DNA of 64,000 nt from Valencia hispanica (lineage: Eukaryota > Chordata > Actinopteri > Cyprinodontiformes > Valenciidae). The position numbers and the translations under genes were made by a program. Below are positions 25,853-33,203 of this stretch, piece after piece. Location: positions 7,501 to 71,500 of the forward strand of contig OY747700.1 in the NCBI GenBank assembly GCA_963556495.2, in the 5' to 3' direction. Every line of letters begins with the position of its first letter. Position 1 is the first letter of the stretch. Under the pieces are notes generated by a model. The model had not been told where the DNA came from, did not search any database, and worked only from the letters and a program-made list of their open reading frames with translations.

Positions 25853-26358
25853 CCTAACCCTTGACCCCTTTGCCTAACCCTAAGTCCTCCCACTCCTGAG
25901 TTGGTCTTTGTTTATAAAAAAAAGTTAAATTATAACACATTCAAAACTAAATTAATCTAAACTAAAATAAGTATATAAGGACAAACAAACACAAAGGACA
26001 TGGAAAAGACAAGGGGGTGCCAGACGAAATTACACGTTGCAAACACGAGGGAAAGAGGGTTAAACACAAGAGGATAAAACACAAGGAGGGTATCCACTAG
26101 ACCTGAAGAAGACAGAACAGAAGTCGAAACGCGTCGTCGAAGGTGGATGGGGGGCAACAAAAAGGTAAATAAAGCCAAATTAATGCTAATTAAAGGAAAG
26201 TAAGGGAAAGAAAGATGGTAAATAATATTAACTAGACCCCACCGGGCGACGGTGCGTAAATTTATTATTTATAGGGCTATGGACACCGAAACACGGTTGG
26301 GAATGGCCCGTGCACCTCCTGGTTCCCGTTGGGGACCAGGCTCATTCCCCAAACCTAA
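25853..26358 (+). mobile_element. 619-bp-register non-coding unit, copy 2 (3' truncated)
   Basis: Repeats copy 1 from its first base with offset 619 and follows it directly. It loses the last ~110-130 bp and fuses to CCCTAACCCC repeat after GGCTCATTCCCC. The head-to-tail arrangement, with one ribozyme per unit, is what a multimeric or circular RNA template would leave. Confidence 0.6.
26092..26148 (+). ncRNA. Hammerhead-ribozyme-like motif, unit 2
   Basis: Same sequence and pairing as the motif at 25473-25529, shifted by 619. Cleavage at both would release a 619-nt monomer from a transcript spanning the two units. Confidence 0.6.
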
Positions 26359-26430
26359 CCCCTACCCTAACCCTTACCCCTAACCCTAACCCTACCCCTA
26401 ACCCTACCCCTAACCCTACTCCTAATCCCT
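26359..26430. repeat. Short interstitial telomeric tract
   Basis: Repeats of CCCTAA, CCCCTAA and CCTAACCCCTA with increasing decay to the right (CCCTACTCCTAATCCC). It separates the second 619-bp unit from the diverged third unit. Confidence 0.85.
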
Positions 26431-26905
26431 GACGTCCTATTTTATTTAAAAACTAAACTAAGTTAAACTAAAATAAGTATTTAAGAAACCCAAACCGAGG
26501 AAGGAAAGCTCAGACGAGAGAAGGACGAGGAACGGATAAGGGGGTGCCTATACTAAATTCAGTTGCAGAGGGGAAGTTAAGGGAAACACAGAGAACAAAG
26601 AGAAGAAAGCAAAGAGATGCTAAAGAGAAACAGAAATAGAAGAAACACAAGAAGTGACAGAGACACAAGGGGAGACATGCACGGGAACCTGAAGAAGACA
26701 CAGAAAAGTCGAAACGTCGTTCACGAAGTGCATGTGGGGGGCAACAGATAAATCAAGAGGAAAGCAAAGAGAACCTAATTAGAGGAAAGTAAGGGATAGA
26801 GACAGAAGGTAAGAAAGCCACAAGAGAAGGAAATTGGACAGACAGAGTTAGTGCGAAGGACATTCGATGCGAGTGCACCACTGGACTTGTCCAGAATTTT
26901 TTGAA
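26431..26905 (+). mobile_element. Diverged relative of the 619-bp unit, with hammerhead-like fold
   Basis: Shares landmarks with the 619-bp units in the same order: AAACTAAACTAA-type AT stretch, AAAATAAGTAT, ATAAGGGGGTGCC, a ribozyme-like fold, and GGGGGGCAACA after it. The sequence between is largely different. It is non-coding. Probably a second family of the same kind of small element. Confidence 0.5.
26675..26735 (+). ncRNA. Hammerhead-ribozyme-like motif, third unit
   Basis: Distal helix I ACATGCAC (26675-26682) pairs perfectly with GTGCATGT (26728-26735). Proximal GAAC pairs with GTTC. The core box is CTGAAGA (26689-26695), helix II is GAC/GTC, then GAAA (26711-26714), a 4-nt palindromic ACGT as helix III, and C at the cleavage position. 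The distal helix sequence is entirely different from the other units yet still pairs, which is compensatory support for an RNA structure. Confidence 0.65.
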
Positions 26906-27308
26906 AACCCCTAACCCTAAAAACCTCGATCCTTAATGCCTAAACCTAATCTCGGCTTAATTATTGCATGTATTCTATCAAACAATTTATTCCCTAACCC
27001 TGAACTCATAACGATCAAAGAGTAGTTATAAAAACAAAATCCATGAATTGGACTACAAATTTAAAAACACCAAAATGTATTCAACTAGTAAACAGTAAAT
27101 TCATATGGGTCTAAATAAATAAATAAATAAATAATTTAAAAAGATTCTCATATAAAACAATTTTTAATAAAAACATTTGTTTATTTTAATAGGAACATTT
27201 CAAATTAACATATTATAATTCTTGGAGCTGGGGGGGCCAGGAACAGTGATGGCCTGTGCATTACAAACTCTGTCGCCTTCGGCGACAGAGTTTAACTTTG
27301 TTTCCCCT
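26906..27308. repeat. 403-bp direct repeat flanking the Penelope-like element (left copy)
   Basis: Begins with CCCCTAACCCTAAAAACCTCG and matches 32764-33166 at a constant offset of 5858 over 403 bp. It is AT-rich, non-coding, with an internal CCCTAACCCTGAA. Near its right end is a 29-bp perfect hairpin (27265-27293) with loop TTC, where the right copy has GAA. It could be the element's pseudo-LTR, or an older subtelomeric unit duplicated around the insertion. Confidence 0.85.
27265..27293. other. 13-bp stem / 3-nt loop palindrome, loop TTC
   Basis: AAACTCTGTCGCC followed by TTC and the exact reverse complement of the first arm. Compare 33123-33151, where the loop reads GAA: the whole palindrome is inverted between the two copies. 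Confidence 0.9.
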
Positions 27309-28277
27309 AACCGGCCCGTGCCTCCTGTCCACCTGCTTCCCTGGTTCCAACTCTTCCTATTTATCCTAAATCGGGAATAGGGATGACAATTTGTTCTAAA
27401 AGGATAAACGTGTTAGGAATTTTCAGGTATTGGATTAGGAATATCCTCGATTCATTGTATGTGTTGTGGAGATGGACTGGTTTGTTGGTGTTTATGCATA
27501 TGGATGCCAATTCACCAAGACTGTTTTAAGGACAAAACAAACAGAAGGGATCCATTCAGTGATATGTTTTTGGAAAAACAATTTTTTTTCTCTTATTTCT
27601 GATAAATCTGTCTCAACAAGGTTTCTTTCGGATTTATTCTAGAAATGTGAAAACTTTTTGATTGAAGCATTGTATAGCCTAATGATGTGATATCTGAAAG
27701 ATTTTTGGTAAAATTTAATTGTTTCTTTTATTTAAAATGAAAAAATGAGAATGAAAAAAATGTACGCATTGGTTTTCAATGTCTGTTTTGAAATAAGTTA
27801 TTTCTAGTTCACGTTGGTTAAAAAGTTGTAAATTGATAACAGTTTGTAAAGACTGTGAAAGCAACGCCTGGAGAGGGGCCAATGGAGTAACTCCTTTTAC
27901 AGGGATCGGCTGAATACCGTGAAAGACTGCCTCTGATTGGCTCCAGATCCCGGAAGCATCAGAAAGTGTTGTACGGATGACACTCGCATGTTCGTGACGG
28001 TGCATTTTAGGACTGCACCTGGCGTATACGGAACGCTTATGCTTGTAAGTTTGCCTACTTGTAAACAAGCCAGCCTGATGAAGATTTCATTGTAAATCGA
28101 AACGTTGCAATATTTGGCTTGTTTAGAGCATTGTTGTAACAGGCAAATACGATTAAAAGTGCTTTTCAGCAACATTTTAAGCTCACGTGATTCGTTAGCA
28201 TGTAGCCGCTTAGCAACAGTCTAGCATACAGACAGTCTACTAACAGCTAAGCTAGGGCCATACAACCAGGCACAGAT
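27309..28277 (+). other. Leader / 5' region of the Penelope-like element
   Basis: Roughly 970 bp with no gene on the + strand. It starts with CGGCCCGTGCCTCCTG, echoing the GC-rich end of the 619-bp units, then AT-rich sequence, then a GC-richer part with the hammerhead-like fold at 28063-28124. The leader probably contains the promoter, but I see no clear TATA or initiator that decides the start. Confidence 0.55.
28063..28124 (+). ncRNA. Hammerhead-ribozyme-like motif in the PLE leader
   Basis: AAACAAGCCA (28063-28072) pairs perfectly with TGGCTTGTTT (28115-28124). The next GC pairs with GC (28107-28108). Core box CTGATGA (28075-28081), helix II GATTT/AAATC (28083-28087 with 28094-28098), GAAA (28099-28102), palindromic ACGT as helix III, then T at the cleavage position. 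An unpaired AATATT forms an internal loop in helix I. Hammerheads with very short helix III are known from Penelope-like elements. The same extra A before helix II occurs as in the other copies. Confidence 0.7.
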
Positions 28278-30374
28278 ATGCCAGACTACTTGGAAGACGA
28301 CGGATGGACGACGGTGGAGCGCAGGAGAGACCGCAGACGGGGCCGTTGGGGAGACAGCGACGGGAGGACAGGGCCCTACAGGCCGGAACCGCACCGTCGA
28401 TACGACTCCCCCTCCCCCGACAGACGGTGGACGTACGCTTCGGTCACTGAAGAACGGAGACTCACAGATGGGAGAAACAATTACAGGAACAGAGGATGGC
28501 AGGGGGACCGCAACAGAAGGCAGACAATCCCCGACCGTCGCCGCAGAGAAGACAGACGAATAATGTGGCGTGATGGTGGGGATGCACGGAGCCCAAATCG
28601 GAGAGTACGGTATGTAAACCCCACGCCAAGAGAACGGACCAGACAACAAACGGATCGAATCCAGTCAGATGATCCAGACTTTTCACAAAAGGTTCGCATT
28701 ATTCATAAACTGATTAAATCAGCACATCATCTAAAAAACGTTTCACAGAAAGACTACCCTCCATCATTGCAGAAAATGGTCCAAAATCTATCCAGTTTTG
28801 TCAAACCCGCAATTCCTAATGTGGAAACACAAGAACTAATTGAAGGAAATGCCAAAAATTGGGCTTATACCACAATAACCATCCTACAGGACCATTATAA
28901 TCAAAATTTAGAGAAGGGAGTCGAACTGCTGTCTCAGTTCCCCATAGAGGACTGGCGGTCCCCCTTTGAAATTGCAGCAGCTTGGGCCAAGAGGAACCTG
29001 GGTCGCAGGTTCAGAGAGGAGACATTGGACCAAACAGAAGCCGTTATTGTTGCTAAAATGGCCGACCTGAGACCAACTGCAGCTGTATCAGAACAGTCCA
29101 TTTCAGCTGCCAGTCAACAGCGTACCACACAGATATTAGTGCAACATGCACAGCCAACCAGTGCTAATTCAGCCGAGAGAGCATCTACCAGCAGGGGAAC
29201 AATCAGCAGACGGTCGACCGGCAGGGAACCACTACGTGAAGTAGGAGAACCAGAATCCTACATCGAAGGAGACGTCGCACCACACAGCTCTTCTACCCAT
29301 CGGAGGGTGATCACAGCTGACGTTCATGTCCCACCACCAACACAACGTGCATCTAAGAAAACAGTTTCTACGATGACACATGCTACCACGAGGGATTGGT
29401 CCCCCCTTTTTGATAAAAGTTTTGAGGGTGAAAGTTATCACTCTGGATCTCCAATTACCAATCAACATGGGGCTGATCCTGAGCGTTCCACACAGAGGGA
29501 GCAGAGGGCAAAGCGAACTGGCAGACTGCCGCTGAGAACCCCTGACGTTGAAGCGGGTGCTTGTACAGATGACTCTCCTTCCCCTCCCCCTCCTTCAAAG
29601 GCGATCCAATCCACACCACCAGCATTGGAACCGAGGGAGGTTATGGTGGATCTCACAGAGTCTGAAGGTCATCCTGAACCACAGCTCAATAGTGGTGGAC
29701 CTCAAGCTTCCCTTCCTTCAACCCGAATTAGACTGGCTCCCATCAGCATCCAAAAGCTGAAGTCCAGCATCCAGACACGCCTACAGGTGGAGACGGTAGA
29801 AGAGGATTCCTCCACGCCACCTTCATCACCAGAGCCTCAGATCTGTACACCAACAAAGCACCCCAACACCCTGAAAAAGCTACAGGACTGGAATCTCCAC
29901 ATCAAAGAAAAGTGGGTGATCATTGGAGATTCCAACGTGTCCAGACTGCCACCATTTGCAGCAAAAAATGTCCAAATTGAAAGCTTTCCTGGAGCTAAAT
30001 GGTGCCATGCTGAGGCTCTGCTTTCCAAGGCCACCTCTGACACCACTGTTGAGAAACTTGTGCTATCCTTTGGCTTGAACAATAGATGCCAGAGGGACAA
30101 AAAGACACCGGTGGCTGAACTGAAAAGATCGCTGAAAGCTGCGGAGGAAAGGTTTCCTGAGGCGCACATCTTTATCCCAGCCATTAATTTCTCCTCAGGT
30201 CTCCCCCAGAGGGAGCAGACCATGCTCCACCATCTGAACAGCTTCATTACAGGTTTGGAGAATCACATTCCTGCCCTGCCTGATGATGACTTCTGCACAG
30301 AAAAAGATCATGTTCATTGGAGTAAAAAAACTGCAATGAGTATGCTAAAACATTGGAATGATTATGTAAACTGA
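28278..30374 (+). CDS. Penelope-like element ORF1 with C-terminal SGNH-hydrolase-like domain (698 aa)
   Basis: The first ATG of the frame is at 28278. The N-terminus (about 1-125) is acidic for a few residues, then carries DGWTTV and a strongly basic Arg/Asp/Gly-rich region, likely to bind nucleic acid. Residues about 130-245 look like a folded helical domain. About 250-530 is Ser/Thr/Pro-rich linker. About 543-698 resembles an SGNH/GDSL hydrolase: GDSN near 549 (nucleophile Ser), FGLNN near 597 in the place of the usual GxND block, and DHVHW near 677 (Asp-x-x-His block). SGNH-type ORF1 proteins are known from CR1/L2 LINEs; here one sits upstream of a Penelope-type RT. The whole frame is intact. 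The enzymatic role is inference, and the third block is atypical. Confidence 0.8.
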   Translation: MPDYLEDDGWTTVERRRDRRRGRWGDSDGRTGPYRPEPHRRYDSPSPDRRWTYASVTEERRLTDGRNNYRNRGWQGDRNRRQTIPDRRRREDRRIMWRDGGDARSPNRRVRYVNPTPRERTRQQTDRIQSDDPDFSQKVRIIHKLIKSAHHLKNVSQKDYPPSLQKMVQNLSSFVKPAIPNVETQELIEGNAKNWAYTTITILQDHYNQNLEKGVELLSQFPIEDWRSPFEIAAAWAKRNLGRRFREETLDQTEAVIVAKMADLRPTAAVSEQSISAASQQRTTQILVQHAQPTSANSAERASTSRGTISRRSTGREPLREVGEPESYIEGDVAPHSSSTHRRVITADVHVPPPTQRASKKTVSTMTHATTRDWSPLFDKSFEGESYHSGSPITNQHGADPERSTQREQRAKRTGRLPLRTPDVEAGACTDDSPSPPPPSKAIQSTPPALEPREVMVDLTESEGHPEPQLNSGGPQASLPSTRIRLAPISIQKLKSSIQTRLQVETVEEDSSTPPSSPEPQICTPTKHPNTLKKLQDWNLHIKEKWVIIGDSNVSRLPPFAAKNVQIESFPGAKWCHAEALLSKATSDTTVEKLVLSFGLNNRCQRDKKTPVAELKRSLKAAEERFPEAHIFIPAINFSSGLPQREQTMLHHLNSFITGLENHIPALPDDDFCTEKDHVHWSKKTAMSMLKHWNDYVN

Positions 30375-32572
30375 ACATCCCCACAAGCCCGGAGCCACGG
30401 GAGGGGGTGAAAGGTGTCATCAATCTTTCCAAGAAATTTAAGCTTTCTGATGCACAGCTCACTTTGCTAAGTAAAGGTCTTAACTTTATCCCCACCACAA
30501 ATTGCAGTAAAACTCTATGGTTTCAGTGCAAACATGATATTCACCAATATCACAGAAGGGTAAAATTAGCCATCTATTATGGAGATAAATCCATATCAGA
30601 GCCTCAGCCATTTACCCCTAAATCTGAATGGACGCCCCCACTGGGCCAACTCCCTCCTCAGGTACTTGCTCTTATCAATTCGGATTTGGACTTTTTCCAA
30701 AATAATTTTCATCCTGCTCGAATTAAAGCCAATCTAAAACCAGAAGAATTTAAAGCTATTAAAGAACTAGGAGAAAATAAAGAAATTATTCTAAAACCAG
30801 CAGATAAGGGCAGTGCTGTGGTTATCTTAGACAGAAAACAATATCTTGAGGAGGGATACAGACAACTTAAGGATAAAAAATACTATTCCAAATTGGAAAA
30901 ACCAATTTATTTGGAAACCATTCCGATTGTTGAGAAAATCATTAATAATTTACATCAGAAGAAATTCATTAATATAAAACAAAAAAGGTATTTATTGGGC
31001 TCTTCTGAGCCGAGGGCGAGGCTCTTTTACTTGTTACCCAAGATCCACAAGGATCCAGCCAAGTGGAGTGTACCCTTCCAGGTGCCTCCGGGGCGACCAA
31101 TAGTATCTGACTGTGAGAGTGAGACCTATTACACAGCAGAGTATCTAGACTACTTTTTAAACCCTTTGTCCACTAAACATCCCAGTTATATTAAGGATAC
31201 GTATGATTTTGTTGACAAGGTGAGAAACATACAAATTCCTGAAGGATCCTTTCTGTTTTCTATTGACATAGACAGCCTGTATACAAATATAGACATTAGG
31301 GAGGGAATGAATGCAGTTAAAAGAATTTTTATGACATATCCTGATAAAAGAAGGCCAGACAAGGAGCTCTTGCAGCTGTTGGAAGTGAACCTCACTCGAA
31401 ATGATTTTGAATTTAATGGGGATTTCTTTTTGCAGATAAAGGGTACGGCGATGGGGAAAAAGTTTGCCCCTGCATACGCCAATATTTTTATGGCTGAGTG
31501 GGAGAGCTCTGCCTTACAGAAATGTGAAAAGAAACCTCTTCATTATTTCCGTTTTCTGGATGACATTTGGGGCATTTGGCCACATTCTGAACCAGATTTT
31601 CAGGACTTCTTAAACACCCTGAATAATCACAATGCCTCTATCAAATTGAAATCCACCATAAGCAAAACTTCGATTGATTTTCTGGATACTACCACATATA
31701 AAGGACCACATTTCCAACACAGTCACAAATTGGATATTAAAGTATTTTTTAAACCCACAGATACGCACGCTTTACTGTTCAAGACAAGTTTTCACCCAAA
31801 GCATACTTTTGCCGGACTTATCAAATCTCAATTACTCCGATTCCATAGGATTTGCAGTCAACAGTGTGATTTCAGAGGAGCAACTAAAACGTTGTTCTCC
31901 GCTTTGACCAGTAGAGGGTACTGTCGCTCCTTCTTAAGAAAATGTTTTAAATCCTTTCTAGAAATCAAACCTGTAGACGTTTCCCCTCTTTTGCCTTTTG
32001 TCACCACATTCTCGCCAACAACAACCAAAATGATCAGAGTCATTAAAAACAATTTTCAGAAACTTACTCAGGAAACCCAAATGCTCAGGGATTGTAGGGT
32101 GATTGGAGCCTTTAGAAGGAATAAAAATCTCAAGGATTATTTAATAAAGGCCAAAGTTCCACCCTTAAAAGAGCCTAAACCCAGGGGTCAAGGGCAATTT
32201 TTTCAGCACCGTAAATGGTTGCGCAGTTTCTCTAACAACAATGTGTTTTTGTCACAATGTAAGGGCAGTCCACGCTCTAAGAATTGTGTCTACCTGATAA
32301 CATGTAAAAACTGTGGAATACAGTACGTGGGGGAGACAGGAAACACATTATTAGTTAGATTTACACAACACAGACATAACATTGTAAAGAAGAGGAACAC
32401 AAAGACACATTTGGTTAAACACTTTGTATCCCATAGTTGGGAAGCTGTCTCGGCCACTGTGATTCAGGCTAACCCCAGGTGGACGGTTGGACAGAGACGA
32501 AGAGCTGAAAGGGTCTGGATCGCCAAGATGGATACCAGATACCCTAAAGGTCTAAATGAAAAATCATTTTAA
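30362..32572 (+). CDS. Penelope-like element ORF2: reverse transcriptase with GIY-YIG endonuclease
   Basis: The frame is open from 30362 and overlaps the end of ORF1 by 13 bp in another frame. It has no ATG near its start; the first candidate is a GTG at 30407, giving 721 aa. Counting from that GTG: LKPADKGSAVVIL near 130, typical of Penelope-like RTs; the motif A region IDIDSLYTNI near 285; GTAMGKKFAPAYANIFM near 345; the catalytic FLDDIWG near 383; and a C-terminal GIY-YIG nuclease, CVYLITCKNCGIQYVGETG with the following VRFTQH, near 627-655. The nuclease nicks target DNA and RT copies the RNA at the nick. Being intact with both domains, this copy could be recent or active. Its 5' end points to the telomere. 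Confidence 0.93.
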   Translation, partial: LCKLNIPTSPEPREGVKGVINLSKKFKLSDAQLTLLSKGLNFIPTTNCSKTLWFQCKHDIHQYHRRVKLAIYYGDKSISEPQPFTPKSEWTPPLGQLPPQVLALINSDLDFFQNNFHPARIKANLKPEEFKAIKELGENKEIILKPADKGSAVVILDRKQYLEEGYRQLKDKKYYSKLEKPIYLETIPIVEKIINNLHQKKFINIKQKRYLLGSSEPRARLFYLLPKIHKDPAKWSVPFQVPPGRPIVSDCESETYYTAEYLDYFLNPLSTKHPSYIKDTYDFVDKVRNIQIPEGSFLFSIDIDSLYTNIDIREGMNAVKRIFMTYPDKRRPDKELLQLLEVNLTRNDFEFNGDFFLQIKGTAMGKKFAPAYANIFMAEWESSALQKCEKKPLHYFRFLDDIWGIWPHSEPDFQDFLNTLNNHNASIKLKSTISKTSIDFLDTTTYKGPHFQHSHKLDIKVFFKPTDTHALLFKTSFHPKHTFAGLIKSQLLRFHRICSQQCDFRGATKTLFSALTSRGYCRSFLRKCFKSFLEIKPVDVSPLLPFVTTFSPTTTKMIRVIKNNFQKLTQETQMLRDCRVIGAFRRNKNLKDYLIKAKVPPLKEPKPRGQGQFFQHRKWLRSFSNNNVFLSQCKGSPRSKNCVYLITCKNCGIQYVGETGNTLLVRFTQHRHNIVKKRNTKTHLVKHFVSHSWEAVSATVIQANPRWTVGQRRRAERVWIAKMDTRYPKGLNEKSF

Positions 32573-32763
32573 TGGTTCACACCCTTCAGTGGGAGGGGTG
32601 TGTTCAATTTTCTAGGCCTGCATTCCCAGACCGCTCTTGTTCCTCTCCTCTGATTTTATTGTATTTTATTTTATTTTATTTCATTTGATAGTACATTGTG
32701 TTATGTGGATTTTTACATTCCTTTTTATGGCTTTCATAATTTACTCCCTAACCCGGACATTCT
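32573..32763 (+). other. 3' untranslated region of the Penelope-like element
   Basis: About 190 bp after the ORF2 stop. It has a possible hairpin with arms CACACCC and GGGTGTG (about 32579-32603), then a T-rich ATTTTATTTTATT stretch. It ends against CCCTAACCCGG and CTAACCCCTAACCC, so the 3' end is joined to telomere-like sequence on the centromere side. Confidence 0.6.
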
Positions 32764-33166
32764 AACCCCTAACCCTAAAAACCTCGATCCTTAATGCCTA
32801 AACCTAATCTCGGCTTAATTATTGCATGTATTCTATCAAACAATTTATTCCCTAACCCTGAACTCATAACGATCAAAGAGTAGTTATAAAAACAAAATCC
32901 ATGAATTGGACTACAAATTTAAAAACACCAAAATGTATTCAACTAGTAAACAGTAAATTCATATGGGTCTAAATAAATAAATAAATAAATAATTTAAAAA
33001 GATTCTCATATAAAACAATTTTTAATAAAAACATTTGTTTATTTTAATAGGAACATTTCAAATTAACATATTATAATTCTTGGAGCTGGGGGGGCCAGGA
33101 ACAGTGATGGCCTGTGCATTACAAACTCTGTCGCCGAAGGCGACAGAGTTTAACTTTGTTTCCCCT
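32764..33166. repeat. 403-bp direct repeat flanking the Penelope-like element (right copy)
   Basis: Same length and nearly the same sequence as 26906-27308. The clear difference is the inverted 3-nt loop of the 29-bp palindrome. It ends directly in CCCTTACCC telomeric variants. Confidence 0.85.
33123..33151. other. 13-bp stem / 3-nt loop palindrome, loop GAA
   Basis: Identical stem to 27265-27293 but with the loop read on the opposite strand, so this copy is the exact inversion of the left one. Confidence 0.9.
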
Positions 33167-33203
33167 TACCCTTACCCTTACCCTAACCCTACCCTACCCT
33201 AGC
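33167..33203. repeat. Innermost telomeric-like tract
   Basis: A short CCCTTA/CCCTAA/CCCTA run, the last clear telomeric sequence in the window. It abuts the 12-bp satellite and marks the inner edge of telomere-derived sequence. Confidence 0.85.

Noticed and set aside
25338..26701. Minus-strand ORFs of 63-73 codons over the ribozyme-bearing units
   Set aside because: They run antisense through the ribozyme-like fold and differ completely between the 619-bp units and the diverged unit, so they are not conserved coding sequence.
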